Origin: Acidobacteriota bacterium
Lineage (GTDB): Bacteria; Acidobacteriota; Vicinamibacteria; Vicinamibacterales; UBA8438
Direction: 5' to 3'
NCBI GenBank assembly: GCA_011523845.1
Contig: WTFV01000186.1
Coordinates: forward strand, 1-48,597
Length of the DNA: 48,597 bases
A model generated the notes under the pieces. It was not told where the DNA came from. It ran no database searches and saw only the letters and a list, made by a program, of their open reading frames with translations. Shown one piece after another: positions 17,472 to 26,650 of the stretch (the first letter of the stretch is position 1; each line of letters starts with the position of its first letter). A program made the position numbers and the translations under genes.

Positions 17472-17814
17472 CTGCTCATCGTCTCACAGTCCGAACCGTC
17501 GATGCAGCGGTTTCGGCGTCACCGACCTCTTCGTGCCGTTGGGCTCGCCGCGCGTACCGCTCCACGTCGTCGGCTTCCAGCAGGGCCGAAAACCGGTCGA
17601 TGTTGGTGCTCCTCGACCACCGTCACGCCGCCGCCGACGTACTGGATCTCGTCCGCGAGCGAGCTTCCGCCGGTTCCAGGGGCTGGCATGAAGGCCACAG
17701 GCACCGTGCGAACCGGCCGCCCTTGCCCGAAGTGACCAACTCGAACTCCTCCGATCTCGAATTCGTCATGACTCGCTCGGTATTACTATGGACGGCGATT
17801 CACGCAGGAGCAAC
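17472..17814. other. 343-bp stretch without a supported gene
   Basis: This interval lies between the divergent quinoprotein gene and the cyclophilin-like gene. Short minus-strand frames exist (for example one around 17519-17704 reading LADEIQYVGGGVTVVEE) but none has a good start, ribosome binding site and family resemblance together. It may hold a decayed small gene. An AGGAG at 17806-17810 belongs to the downstream gene. Confidence 0.5.
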
Positions 17815-18195
17815 ATGAGCGACAGACGGATTCGGATTCGGGCCGGCGCGGTGACCGTGACGGCGACACTCGACGACTCGCTGACGGCGGACGCGGTGTG
17901 GGATGCACTGCCGATCACCGGGCAGGTGCAGACGTGGGGCGACGAGATCTACTTCCCGATCCCGGTCGAGGCGGCGGAAGCGTCCGACGCGCGGGCGACC
18001 GTCGACAAGGGCGCGGTGGCATACTGGCCGCCGGGCAACGCCCTCTGCCTCTTCTGGGGACCGACCCCGATGAGCCGCGGCGACGAGATCCGGCCGGCGA
18101 GTCCGGTCAACGTTCTGGGCGCGATAGAGGGGGATCCGACGGTGCTCGGGCAGGCGCCGTACGGCACGGACATCGTCGTCGAGCGCGCGGAGTAG
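17815..18195 (+). CDS. Cyclophilin-like fold protein (TM1367-type)
   Basis: 126-aa cytoplasmic protein. Family pattern: IRIRAGAVTVTATLDDSLTA, then DALPITGQVQTWGDEIYFPI, AYWPPGNALCLFWGPTPMS and a closing NVLGAIEGDP segment. This matches the cyclophilin-like domain of TM1367, whose function is unknown and which lacks the active-site residues of prolyl isomerases. I chose ATG 17815 because an AGGAG lies 4 nt upstream; the in-frame ATG at 17788 has none. It converges on the protease gene at 18232. Confidence 0.8.
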   Translation: MSDRRIRIRAGAVTVTATLDDSLTADAVWDALPITGQVQTWGDEIYFPIPVEAAEASDARATVDKGAVAYWPPGNALCLFWGPTPMSRGDEIRPASPVNVLGAIEGDPTVLGQAPYGTDIVVERAE

Positions 18196-18231
18196 TCACG
18201 CGGGTCGACGACGGCCGGCTGCTGCCGCGCG

Positions 18232-18612
18232 TCAGCGGACAGCCTCCGAGGACTTGAGCGGTATGGCGGGCAGTCGCTTCAACGTCTGGCTCGCCGGATC
18301 CACCATGATGCCAGCCGACTCGAGCGCCGTCACACCCAGGATCGGCTCGGTACCCGGATCGCCGAAGATGACGCGTCCGGCCGTCACCTCTCCCATGAAC
18401 TCGATACGGACGAGGCCGTAGGCGAACTCCCTGACGGTCCCATCGGCAAGCTCGCAAGCCATTCTGCCGATCTCGGTGACGCCGATCGTGCGCAACTCGT
18501 CTCCCGGCGCCATACAGTCGCTCGCGCCGGTGTCGACGATGAACCGGCCCTCATGGACTCCGCCCGAGGCGTCGACACTGGTCAGCGTGGTGGCAACCCT
18601 GGTCAGGCCCAT
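18232..18612 (-). CDS. Retropepsin-like aspartic protease
   Basis: 126-aa protein with the clan AA aspartic protease motif FIVDTGASDCMAPGDE (catalytic Asp in D-T-G-A-S) and a later ILGVTALESAG flap-partner segment, the ILG...L motif that follows in retropepsin folds. At this size it must act as a homodimer. No signal peptide is evident. Small bacterial members of this family often sit in TA or regulatory contexts but their substrates are unknown. It converges with the cyclophilin-like gene, 36 bp apart. Confidence 0.82.
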   Translation of the reverse strand: MGLTRVATTLTSVDASGGVHEGRFIVDTGASDCMAPGDELRTIGVTEIGRMACELADGTVREFAYGLVRIEFMGEVTAGRVIFGDPGTEPILGVTALESAGIMVDPASQTLKRLPAIPLKSSEAVR

Positions 18613-18784
18613 GCCGTGTTCTCGCGGCCACTGGCGCTGCCCCGCGCCTTTCGCCGCTCGGATCCATGATGGTCCCTCAACCGACTCGCGCGCAAGGACA
18701 CTGCGGTGACGAGCGAGTTCCCGGACCTGGTGTTCGACGTGCGGTCAGCCGGCAACAGGACTCCCGCGAGCAGCGCCGCGCTCG

Positions 18785-20836
18785 TCACGCCGGCAGCCGG
18801 AACGCGATCAGCTCCCCCGAGTAGCCGGCGCCGCTGACGGCGACCACCAGGTACTGCACCCCTTCGAGCAGGTAGGTCATCGGCGACCCGGACTGCTGCG
18901 CGGGCAGGAACACCGTGCCCACCTCGTCCCCGGTCGCCTTGTCGTAGGCGCGAAGCATCGCGCCGCGCTCGCCCGACGGCAGGGTGTGGGTCCCGGGATC
19001 TCCCGCGATCAGCAGCGTGCGCGTCACCAGCGTGCCGACGCTGCCGCGCTGGCCGGTCCGGGAAATGTCCAGGCCCCGCAACGCCGGGTGGTTGCGGACG
19101 TTGTCGGGGGTCTCCCCGTGCGGAATCCGCCACAGGATCTCCCCGCGGTCCATGTCGATGGCCGCGATGATGCCGTACGGCGGCTTGAGCAGCGGCAGTC
19201 CCTGGATCGTGAGCCGGGCGCGCTGGCGCTGCTCGGCGGTCAGCGGCGGACGGGGCGGCACCTCGAACTCGGTGCGGCCGCCGCCGGCGCTCGATCCCGC
19301 CCCGCCTGACGTCCGCGGTCCGGCCACGGCGTTGCCCTGGATGTAGGCCATGTCGGACTGCCCCGGATAGGGAGGCACGATGGAGAGCAGACCGAGCGAG
19401 CTGTTGGACGACACGTAGAGAATGCGGGTCTCCGGGTCCCAGGAGCCGCCGGGCCAGTTGGTGCCGCCGCCCTGGGCCGGGGCCATCAGCGTGCCGAGCG
19501 GCCCGTCGAGCCGGCTCACCACCGGCGGCGTGAAGATGGGCCCGAGCTTGAAGAAGGAGGCGTGCTCGACCGCCGCGGCGCGCAGCTCCGGCGTGAAGTC
19601 GATCAGGTCGTCCAGGGTCACCCCCTGCCGGTCGTAGCCGGGCGGCTTCGTCGGAAACGGCTGCGTGGGCGAGTACCACTCGCCGGGCACGTCGCCCGCT
19701 TCGACCGGCCGCTCCTCGATCGGCCAGATCGGCTCGCCGGTCTCGCGATTGAAGACGTACAGGAACGCCTGCTTGGTGGGCTGGGCCACCGCCTTGACGA
19801 CCTCGCCGTCGATCATCAGGTCGAGCAGGATCGGCGCGCAGGGTATGTCGTGGTCCCAGATGCCGTGGTGCACGAGCTGGAAGTGCCAGCGCCGCTCGCC
19901 GGTGTAGAGGTCGACCGCCACCAGGCTCTCGGCGAACAGGTTGTCGCCGGGGCGGTAGCCGCCGTAGTAGTCGCCGGTGGACGCCTCGACCGGCAGATAG
20001 ACCATGCCGAGATCGACGTCCACCGAGATCTGGCCCCAAACCCCGGTGTTGCCGGTGTAGACCGCCGAGTCGCCCAGCCACGTCTCGCGGCCGAACTGCC
20101 CCGGGCGGGGGATGGTGTGGAAGATCCAGAGCCGCTCGCCGGTGCGGGCGTCGTAGCCGCGGACGTAGCCCTTCACGTTGGCGCGGCTGCGCGGGTTGCC
20201 GCCGGTGCGGTGGGCGGCGCCGACGATGATGACGTCGCCGGCCACGATGGGCGTCGCGTGCAGGCCGATCTCGCCGGTGATCGGGTCGATAGGCTGATCG
20301 GCTTCCTGCTTCAGATCGACCATGCCGTCCGTCCCGAACTCGGGAACCGGGCGGCCCGTCGCGGCGTCCAGAGCTATCAGGCGGTAGCCGGGAGTCACAT
20401 AGACGACCCGCGGCGGCTCGCCGTCGGCCTCCCAGTAGGCCAGCCCGCGGCCGGACAACTGCCGCGGCGCGGCGGCGCCGCGCGCCCCTTCGTCGAGGCT
20501 GTACATCCAGCGCATCTCGCCGGTCGCCGCATCCAGGGCGACCACCGCCTTGCGCGACCCGGCGGTCGTGTACATCACGCCGTCGACCACCAGCGGCGTC
20601 GACTGGAACCGGTACTCCGGCACCGGACCGAGGTTGTCGGTCTTGAACCGCCACGCCACTTCGAGATCGCCGAAGTTGCCGGCGTCGATCTGATCGAGCG
20701 GCGCGTAGCGAGTATGGCCGAGGTCGCCGCCGTAGGTGGGCCACTCGCCGCCGGCCGCGCCGGTCTGCGCCGCCGCCGAAACCGCCACCGCCAGACAGAT
20801 CGCCAACGGACCGAGAACCTGGATGATCTTGGACAT
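18785..20836 (-). CDS. Periplasmic PQQ-dependent dehydrogenase-like quinoprotein
   Basis: 683 aa with a Sec signal peptide (MSKIIQVLGPLAICLAVAVS, cleavage after SAAAQ). The mature start GEWPTYGGDLGHTRYAPL is that of glucose/quinate-type quinoprotein dehydrogenases. Propeller blades include VVALDAATGEMRWMYS, LIALDAATGRPVPEF and YDARTGERLWIFHTI. The HHGIWDHDIPCAP loop and GGGTNWPGGSWDPETRILYV are conserved in this family. It probably oxidises a sugar or alcohol in the periplasm and passes electrons to a quinone or cytochrome c. I start at ATG 20836, where the signal peptide begins; the frame continues upstream without it. It is related to the quinoprotein at 44981. Confidence 0.88.
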   Translation of the reverse strand: MSKIIQVLGPLAICLAVAVSAAAQTGAAGGEWPTYGGDLGHTRYAPLDQIDAGNFGDLEVAWRFKTDNLGPVPEYRFQSTPLVVDGVMYTTAGSRKAVVALDAATGEMRWMYSLDEGARGAAAPRQLSGRGLAYWEADGEPPRVVYVTPGYRLIALDAATGRPVPEFGTDGMVDLKQEADQPIDPITGEIGLHATPIVAGDVIIVGAAHRTGGNPRSRANVKGYVRGYDARTGERLWIFHTIPRPGQFGRETWLGDSAVYTGNTGVWGQISVDVDLGMVYLPVEASTGDYYGGYRPGDNLFAESLVAVDLYTGERRWHFQLVHHGIWDHDIPCAPILLDLMIDGEVVKAVAQPTKQAFLYVFNRETGEPIWPIEERPVEAGDVPGEWYSPTQPFPTKPPGYDRQGVTLDDLIDFTPELRAAAVEHASFFKLGPIFTPPVVSRLDGPLGTLMAPAQGGGTNWPGGSWDPETRILYVSSNSSLGLLSIVPPYPGQSDMAYIQGNAVAGPRTSGGAGSSAGGGRTEFEVPPRPPLTAEQRQRARLTIQGLPLLKPPYGIIAAIDMDRGEILWRIPHGETPDNVRNHPALRGLDISRTGQRGSVGTLVTRTLLIAGDPGTHTLPSGERGAMLRAYDKATGDEVGTVFLPAQQSGSPMTYLLEGVQYLVVAVSGAGYSGELIAFRLPA

Positions 20837-21040
20837 GCCGCCAGTATACGCGGGGACGTCGCCCTCCGGACCGTCGCGCACCGTCGCGCCGGGAGCGGCC
20901 GGGATCAGGCCGCCGCAGAGGGTCGAGGGCCTCGTCGCCATCCTGCCGCGCCCGCGGCAGGCTCCTGCTCCTGCCGCGACTCCATGACGAGGTGTCGGCA
21001 CGGTGCACGAGTACCGGCGCGGCTATTTATTATGTTTTAC

Positions 21041-21053
21041 AGACATAGTGTCT
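21041..21053. promoter_or_regulatory. Short palindrome upstream of the DUF234 ATPase gene
   Basis: AGACA-TAG-TGTCT is a perfect inverted repeat within an AT-rich promoter-like stretch (21023-21070), 18 nt before the likely start codon at 21072. It is a candidate operator or stem in the leader; no regulator is assigned. Confidence 0.35.
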
Positions 21054-21071
21054 CTCTGGCATAGTATTTTG

Positions 21072-22454
21072 GTGCGGCTTCCGTTTCTGGATCGTGCTCG
21101 TGAGCTGAGTCGCCTGCGGCGCGCCCTGTCACGCCCGGATGGTTCGTTGATCGTCGTCTACGGCCGGCGGCGGTGCGGCAAGTCGCGGCTTCTGCAGGAG
21201 GCGCTGGGCGGCAACCGGCATGCGTACTACCTGGCCGATCTGAGTGACGCCAGCATTCAGCGGCGCACCCTCTCGGTCGAGGCGGAACGCGTCGTACCGG
21301 GCTTCGCCGCAGCATCCTACGACGACTGGGCGGCAGTCCTGGACACCTGGCGCATGCGCGCTCCCGAGAACACCTGGCTGGTACTGGATGAGCTGCCCTA
21401 TCTGGTGCAGGTCTCCCCGGCGCTGCCGAGCATCATCCAGAAGATCGTCGATACCCCCGCTGAACGACCGCTACGCCTGCTGGCGTGCGGATCGTCCCAG
21501 CGCATGATGCACGGTCTCGTGCTGGACGAAACGGCGCCGTTGTACGGACGTGCCGCCGAGATCGTCCAGGTGGCGCCCATGCCCCCGGAGGCACTGCCCG
21601 CCGCGCTGCAGCTCGACGCCGAGGAGAGCGTCATCGCGTACTCCGTCTGGGGCGGGTTGCCGCGCAACTGGGAGCTCGCCGCGGACTACGGCTCGACGTC
21701 GGAGGCGGTGGCGGCGCTCGTGCTCGACCGCAACGGCGTGCTGCATGGCGAGCCGTCACGCCTCCTGATGGACGACATGCGCAGCGCCGTTCAGGCCAAT
21801 TCCCTGCTCGCGCTGATCGGGGCCGGGTGTCATCGGCTGAGCGAGCTCGCGGGACGCGTCGGCCAGTCGGCCACCAACCTGAGCCGTCCTCTGAGCCGGT
21901 TGATCGATCTGGGCTACGTGCGGCGAGAGGTTCCCTTCGGCGAGAACGTCCGATCGACGCGGCGCAGTCTGTATCGGCTGGACGACCCGTTCCTGCTGTT
22001 CTGGTACAGGTTCGTTGCGCCGAACCGGTCCCGTCTCGAGATGGATCTGATCGATCCGGTTCACGCCGAGGTGCTGACTCGGCTCAGCGGTCACGTGGCG
22101 GAGGTATGGGAGTGGCTGGCGCGCCGTTCCGTGCCGTTCACGACGATCGACGGCTTGCGCTGGAACCCGGCATCGCGCTGGTGGGGTCGCGGCGACGACG
22201 GCAACCCGCTCGAGATCGACGTCGTGGCCGAATCCTCCGACCGACGTCACCTGCTGCTCGGCGAAGCGAAGTGGTCCGACCGCGCCGATCCGACAGGCAT
22301 ACTCGCCGAGCTGTCTCGCAAGGCGCAGCGCATCCCGTTCCGGCGCGGGCGCCCCGTGCACTACGCGCTCTGGCTGAAGCGGCAGAACGGCCACGTTGAT
22401 GGGGCATCAATCATCACGCCGGAAACGGTGATGCCGGCGTCTCCCGGGACATGA
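21072..22454 (+). CDS. P-loop ATPase with DUF234, archaeal-ATPase type
   Basis: About 460 aa. Opens with PFLDRARELSRLRRALSRPD then the Walker A GRRRCGKS at 31-38 and Walker B TWLVLDELPYL near 95-105. The middle contains a winged-helix-like part (SELAGRVGQSATNLSRPLSR). The C-terminal DUF234 domain has NPLEIDVVAES...LLLGEAKW, a nuclease-like D...E-x-K arrangement. Relatives are common in archaea and accessory bacterial DNA, and their role is not established. The start is set at GTG 21072, where family similarity begins; the frame stays open to 21003 through AT-rich promoter-like DNA. Confidence 0.85.
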   Translation: MRLPFLDRARELSRLRRALSRPDGSLIVVYGRRRCGKSRLLQEALGGNRHAYYLADLSDASIQRRTLSVEAERVVPGFAAASYDDWAAVLDTWRMRAPENTWLVLDELPYLVQVSPALPSIIQKIVDTPAERPLRLLACGSSQRMMHGLVLDETAPLYGRAAEIVQVAPMPPEALPAALQLDAEESVIAYSVWGGLPRNWELAADYGSTSEAVAALVLDRNGVLHGEPSRLLMDDMRSAVQANSLLALIGAGCHRLSELAGRVGQSATNLSRPLSRLIDLGYVRREVPFGENVRSTRRSLYRLDDPFLLFWYRFVAPNRSRLEMDLIDPVHAEVLTRLSGHVAEVWEWLARRSVPFTTIDGLRWNPASRWWGRGDDGNPLEIDVVAESSDRRHLLLGEAKWSDRADPTGILAELSRKAQRIPFRRGRPVHYALWLKRQNGHVDGASIITPETVMPASPGT

Positions 22455-22538
22455 CGGCGGGAATGCCGCCCGTGTCCTCCGTGATCATCCCTCTGAATAC
22501 TGGCCGAACGGCCAGGATTCGCGTCTTTTCCAATCCGG

Positions 22539-22727
22539 TCAGGATTCATGCTCGATGGTCGCTTCGATCGACGTGGGTATCTCGTTGAATGTATGTGGGC
22601 CGCTCAACTTCGTCCGGGGTTTCCCCGCTGCCGCTGCCCCCACTCCGGCAGGAATCGCCGCCACAGCGGCCACAGCCGCGAGAACCCCGATCCACCGTCC
22701 CTTCCGCGCCGTCGACGCCCTGTGCAT
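22539..22727 (-). CDS. Small hypothetical exported protein
   Basis: 62-aa frame starting MHRASTARKGRWIGVLAAVA: a basic N-terminus followed by an Ala/Val hydrophobic core to about residue 36, i.e. a signal peptide or one membrane span. A polar tail follows (FNEIPTSIEATIEHES). A G-rich run precedes the ATG. No family is recognised. It lies between the DUF234 ATPase and the coxM stop; without it, 22455-22911 would be a gene-free interval. Confidence 0.4.
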   Translation of the reverse strand: MHRASTARKGRWIGVLAAVAAVAAIPAGVGAAAAGKPRTKLSGPHTFNEIPTSIEATIEHES

Positions 22728-22911
22728 ACCCCCCCTATCATGCCCGGCGGGGCACCATTGCCCGCTGCCTCCATGGAGGTTGAGACGCAGACCCCGCGCG
22801 TTTGGCCGGAGGCCGGACATCGGCTTCCGGCGCTCACGACCGAACTGCACCGTTCGTGGGAGGGCGGACCGGGTCCGCGCCGAGTCCGTGGGGAGAAGGC
22901 CGACCGCCCCG

Positions 22912-23772
22912 TCAGACGGCAGCACGCGCCAATGCCCGGTCGAGCGCCCGCCGCGTGAAGACGCGGATCATGGCCCGGCGATACTCGGCGCTGGCGTGGA
23001 GGTCGTCGTTGATGTCTTCGATGCCGTCGCCGGCGACCGCGGTCGCAGCCGCGACGGTGCCGGGAGAGACTGACCGGCCCGCCAGCGTCTCCTCGACGTT
23101 CTTCAGGCGCGACGGCGACGACGCCGCTCCGGTCAGGCCGACGCGGGCCGATGCGATGGCGCCGTCTCGCACGTCGACGGCGGCCGCCACGCCGACGATG
23201 GCGAAGCGCGACGCGCGCTGGTGCAGCTTGGCGTAGGCAGCCGCCCGCACCGGCGCGAACGTCACCCTCGCGAGGATCTCGTCCGGCGCCAGGTCCACGG
23301 TCAGCATGCCCTGGAAGAAGTCCCGGGCCCTGACGGCGCGCCAGCCGCCCGGTCCCTTCAGGTGGAATTCCGCGTCCAGCGCCAGCATCACGGCCGGGTA
23401 GTCGGCGGCCGGGTCGGCGTGCGCGAGGCTCCCGCCGAGGGTCCCGCGGTTGCGGACCTGCTGGTCGCCTATCAGCGCTGCGGCCTCCGCCATCATCGGA
23501 CAGCGGTCCCGCAGCAGCGTCGAGGTCGCCACGTCGTGGTGGGTGGTCCCTGCGCCGATCTCGATCAGGCCCTCCGCCTCCCGGATGCCCGCGAAGTCCG
23601 GGATGTGCGCGATGTCGATCAGCACCGCCGGTTCGCTCAGGCGCAGCTTCATCAGCGGCACCAGGCTGTGCCCTCCCGCGACCAGCTTGCCGGCGCCGCC
23701 GGCCGCGGCCAGCTTCGCGAGCGCGTCGTCGAGCGAGGTGGCGCGTTCGTACTCGAAAGCGGTCGGGATCAT
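22912..23772 (-). CDS. FAD-binding medium subunit of a molybdenum hydroxylase (CoxM/XdhB-like)
   Basis: 286-aa FAD subunit. The N-terminal FAD-binding motifs are AGGHSLVPLMKLR (pyrophosphate-binding A-G-G-x-S) and VRNRGTLGGSLAHADPAADY (T-x-G-G). The C-terminal CODH-type domain includes VGVAAAVDV and VGLTGAASSPSR. It passes electrons from the [2Fe-2S] subunit to FAD and on to an acceptor. The ATG at 23772 overlaps the large-subunit stop as ATGA. The small subunit that should complete the enzyme is not adjacent; a CoxS gene lies at 37501-37995 on the same strand. Confidence 0.9.
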   Translation of the reverse strand: MIPTAFEYERATSLDDALAKLAAAGGAGKLVAGGHSLVPLMKLRLSEPAVLIDIAHIPDFAGIREAEGLIEIGAGTTHHDVATSTLLRDRCPMMAEAAALIGDQQVRNRGTLGGSLAHADPAADYPAVMLALDAEFHLKGPGGWRAVRARDFFQGMLTVDLAPDEILARVTFAPVRAAAYAKLHQRASRFAIVGVAAAVDVRDGAIASARVGLTGAASSPSRLKNVEETLAGRSVSPGTVAAATAVAGDGIEDINDDLHASAEYRRAMIRVFTRRALDRALARAAV

Positions 23773-26147
23773 GCGTCGGAGCTCCTGGCCGGCTGGCCGT
23801 GAATGATGCGCCAGAGCTTCTCGGGCCGCAGCATCATGTCGAGGTGCCGCACGCCGCAGCCGCTCAGGGCATCCACCGCGGCGTTGACGATGCACGGCGT
23901 CGAGCCGATGGTCCCGGCCTCGCCGACCCCCTTCGCGCCGAGCGGGTTGACCGGCGTCGGGGTGACGGTGCTGTCGAGCTCGAAGCGGGGAAGATCGCTC
24001 GCGCGCGGCAGCGCGTAGTCCATGAACGAGGCGGTCAGCGGCTGCCCGTCGGCGGCATAGGCGACCTCCTCGATCATCGCCTGCCCGATGCCCTGCGCGA
24101 GCCCGCCGTGGATCTGTCCCTCGACGATCAGCGGATTGATGAGGTGGCCGGCGTCGTCGACGGCGACCATCTTCAGCAGCCGCGGCTCGCCGGTCTCCCG
24201 GTCGATCTCCAGCATCGCGATGTGGCAGCCGAACGGATACGTGTTGTTCGACGGCTCGAAGAACGCCTCGTCGCTCAGCCCGGGGGTCAATCCCTCGGGC
24301 AGCCGGACCGGCCGATAGGCGTAGGCCGCGACCTCGGCGAACGGCTTGGCCGACGCCGGCGCGCCCTTGACCGCGATGGTCCCGTTCTCGAAGACGAGAT
24401 CGTTCTCGTGCGCCTCGAGCAACGCGGCGGCGAACTTCGCCATCTTGGCCTTCACCTTCCCGCCCGCGTCGTGCAGCGCCGCCCCGCCGACCGCCTGCGA
24501 CCGGCTGCCGAAGGTGCCGATGCCCTGCTTGACCACCGCGGTATCCCCGTGGTGGATCGTCACGTGGTCGAGGGGCACGCCGAACTGGTCGGCCAGCATC
24601 TGGGCGAAGGTCGTCTCGTTGCCCTGGCCGTGCGGCGACGTCCCGGTCGTCGCGCTGATGCGCCCGTCCCGCTCGACGGTGACCTGCGAGTGCTCCCAGC
24701 CGCCGGGCGGCAACGTGGAGGACGGACCCATGCCGCAGATCTCGACGTACATCGACAGGCCGAGGCCGACGAGCCGGCCGTCGGCCCGCGCCGCGTCGCG
24801 CTCCTGTTTGAGCCGCTCCCAGCCGGCGACCTTCAGCGCGTGGTCGAGCGCCTTCTCGTAGTCGCCCGAGTCGTAGACCGCTCCCATCTGGGTCTTGTAG
24901 GGGAACTGGTCGGGCTGGATGAAGTTTCTGCGCCGCAGCTCGGCCGGGTCCATGTCGAGCTCGCGGGCCAGCATGTCCATCGCCCGCTCGACGAAGTAGG
25001 CCGCCTCGGGACGCCCCGCGCCGCGATACGCGTCGGTCGGCGTCTTGTTGGTGAAGACCTCGGTCAGCGTCGCGCGGATGGCGGGAATCGCGTAGGTCGC
25101 GTTGGCCATCGTCATGCTGTTGGTCGGCACCCCGGCGGTGAGCAGCATGTTGTAGGCGCCGATGTCGGCGATGATGCGCATCCGCAGGCCAAGCACCTTT
25201 CCGTCCCGCGCGGCCGCCAGCTCGACATAGGCGATCAGGTCGCGCCCGTGCACGGTGGCGAGGAACGCCTCGGAGCGGTCCTCGATCCACTTGATGGGCA
25301 GCCCGAGGCGCTTCGACAGCGCCGCGGCCACGTACTCCTCGCCGTAGATGTTGATCTTCGCCCCGAAGCCGCCGCCCACCTCCGGCGCGACGGCCCGCAC
25401 GCGGTTCTCGCCGAGATCGAGCATCCGCGCGACGAAGGTGCGCAGGATGTGGGGATTCTGGGTAGAGGACCAGATGGTCAGCGCCTCGCGGCCCGGCTCG
25501 TAATGCGCCACCACGCCGCGCGCCTCGATGGAGCTCGGCGCCAGCCGCTGGTTCACCATGCGCTGGGCAATCACGACGTCCGCCGCCTCGAACGCCGCGT
25601 CGACGGCGGTGTCGTCCACCGCCCCCTTGCGGCCGACCCCGGTGCCGCTCGGCAGCGGACCGAGGGCGACGTTGTTCGGGAAGTCGGCGTGCAACGCCGC
25701 GGACTCGCCGCTCATCGCCTTCTCGGGATCGACCACCGCCGGCAGCGGCTCGCAGTCGACGACGACGGCGTCGGCGGCGTCGCGCGCCACGTAGCGGTCG
25801 CACGCCACGACCACCGCGATCGGATCGCCGACGAAGCGGACCGTGTCGACCGCCACCGCCCGATGCTCCGGCGACGGGAACGGCGTCCCGATCGGCATCG
25901 GAGCCAGGACCTCGGCGATCTGCGCGCCGGTGAAGACCGCCTCCACCCCGTCCATCGCCTCGGCGGCGCTGATGTCCACGGAACGGATGCGGCCGTGCGC
26001 AATGTCGCTCCGCTTGAACGCGAGGTGCCGCATGCCGGCGATCTTCACGTCGTCGACGTAGGCGCCGCGCCCCTGGATCAGGCGCGGGTCCTCACGCCGC
26101 TTGACGCGCTGGCCGACGAGCTTCGGCAGAACGGGCGTTGCGGCCAT
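23769..26147 (-). CDS. Molybdopterin large subunit, form II CoxL / xanthine dehydrogenase family
   Basis: 792 aa. N-terminal LVGQRVKRREDPRLIQGRGA is the typical CoxL opening. The active-site loop reads AYRGAGRPEAAY, the form II signature; true CO dehydrogenase (form I) has AYRCSFR with the Cu-binding Cys, which is absent. Other family segments: PEVGGGFGAK, TGTSPHGQGNETTFAQ, GSRSQAVGG and GAKGVGEAGT near the C-terminus. It should hold the molybdenum cofactor and hydroxylate an aromatic or purine-like substrate; CO oxidation is not supported by the motif. Followed by the FAD subunit with an ATGA overlap. Confidence 0.9.
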   Translation of the reverse strand: MAATPVLPKLVGQRVKRREDPRLIQGRGAYVDDVKIAGMRHLAFKRSDIAHGRIRSVDISAAEAMDGVEAVFTGAQIAEVLAPMPIGTPFPSPEHRAVAVDTVRFVGDPIAVVVACDRYVARDAADAVVVDCEPLPAVVDPEKAMSGESAALHADFPNNVALGPLPSGTGVGRKGAVDDTAVDAAFEAADVVIAQRMVNQRLAPSSIEARGVVAHYEPGREALTIWSSTQNPHILRTFVARMLDLGENRVRAVAPEVGGGFGAKINIYGEEYVAAALSKRLGLPIKWIEDRSEAFLATVHGRDLIAYVELAAARDGKVLGLRMRIIADIGAYNMLLTAGVPTNSMTMANATYAIPAIRATLTEVFTNKTPTDAYRGAGRPEAAYFVERAMDMLARELDMDPAELRRRNFIQPDQFPYKTQMGAVYDSGDYEKALDHALKVAGWERLKQERDAARADGRLVGLGLSMYVEICGMGPSSTLPPGGWEHSQVTVERDGRISATTGTSPHGQGNETTFAQMLADQFGVPLDHVTIHHGDTAVVKQGIGTFGSRSQAVGGAALHDAGGKVKAKMAKFAAALLEAHENDLVFENGTIAVKGAPASAKPFAEVAAYAYRPVRLPEGLTPGLSDEAFFEPSNNTYPFGCHIAMLEIDRETGEPRLLKMVAVDDAGHLINPLIVEGQIHGGLAQGIGQAMIEEVAYAADGQPLTASFMDYALPRASDLPRFELDSTVTPTPVNPLGAKGVGEAGTIGSTPCIVNAAVDALSGCGVRHLDMMLRPEKLWRIIHGQPARSSDA

Positions 26148-26380
26148 GGTCTATCTCCGGTCCGCGGCGTACGCGGCGCGGCGGTTCATCGGGGCGTAGG
26201 GCATCCTGTCCTCCGGTGGCGAGAATCAGCGTCGCCTGCGTCGGCACCTCGGCGCGCGCAGATTCCCGGCACAGCCGGTTAGCCTAACGGCATTGCCCTA
26301 GCGGGAACAAGGGCCCGGCAAGACACGACGCACTCCGCAGCTCGCGTCGAGGAGCAGTATATTTGTTGTAACATTAAATC

Positions 26381-26650
26381 TTGGCGGTCGAATTCGACGC
26401 CGTCAAGCGTCAGACGACCCTCGAGACCAGAGGGCTCGACATGGCCCGGGCCGACGAAGTCCTGGCCGGCGACACGTTGACCGTCGAGGACGACCGGCGC
26501 GACTACGGCGAGGACCGCTTCATTACCATCGGGTTTCTCGATGGCGCGATGGTGATCCTGGTCTGGACGCCGCGCCAGGACCGGCATCGGATTATCAGCA
26601 TGAGGAAGGCCAATGACCGAGAACGAGCACTCTACGGCCCCAGGTTCTGA
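26381..26650 (+). CDS. brnT: BrnT-family ribonuclease toxin
   Basis: 89-aa RelE-fold toxin. VEFDAVKRQTTLETRGLDMA then ADEVLAGDTLTVEDDRRDYG and the closing VWTPRQDRHRIISMRKAND-RERALY are the BrnT pattern, including the conserved R-I-I-S-x-R-x-A ending. The start appears to be TTG at 26381, with no clear Shine-Dalgarno. An AT-rich stretch with TGTT-GT-AACA (26364-26373) lies just upstream and may be the operator. The antitoxin gene begins 38 nt before this gene ends, the usual BrnT-BrnA order. Divergent from coxL. Confidence 0.9.
   Translation: MAVEFDAVKRQTTLETRGLDMARADEVLAGDTLTVEDDRRDYGEDRFITIGFLDGAMVILVWTPRQDRHRIISMRKANDRERALYGPRF

Noticed and set aside
19562..21064. 500-aa plus-strand frame over the quinoprotein gene
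   Set aside because: Antisense shadow; it has no domains, whereas the opposite strand encodes clear propeller blades and a signal peptide.
23769..26147. Aerobic CO dehydrogenase (form I)
   Set aside because: The active-site loop is AYRGAGR, not AYRCSFR, so the copper-binding Cys is absent.
23799..26282. 827-aa plus-strand frame over coxL
   Set aside because: Antisense shadow rich in Arg, His and Gly; the CoxL motifs are on the minus strand.
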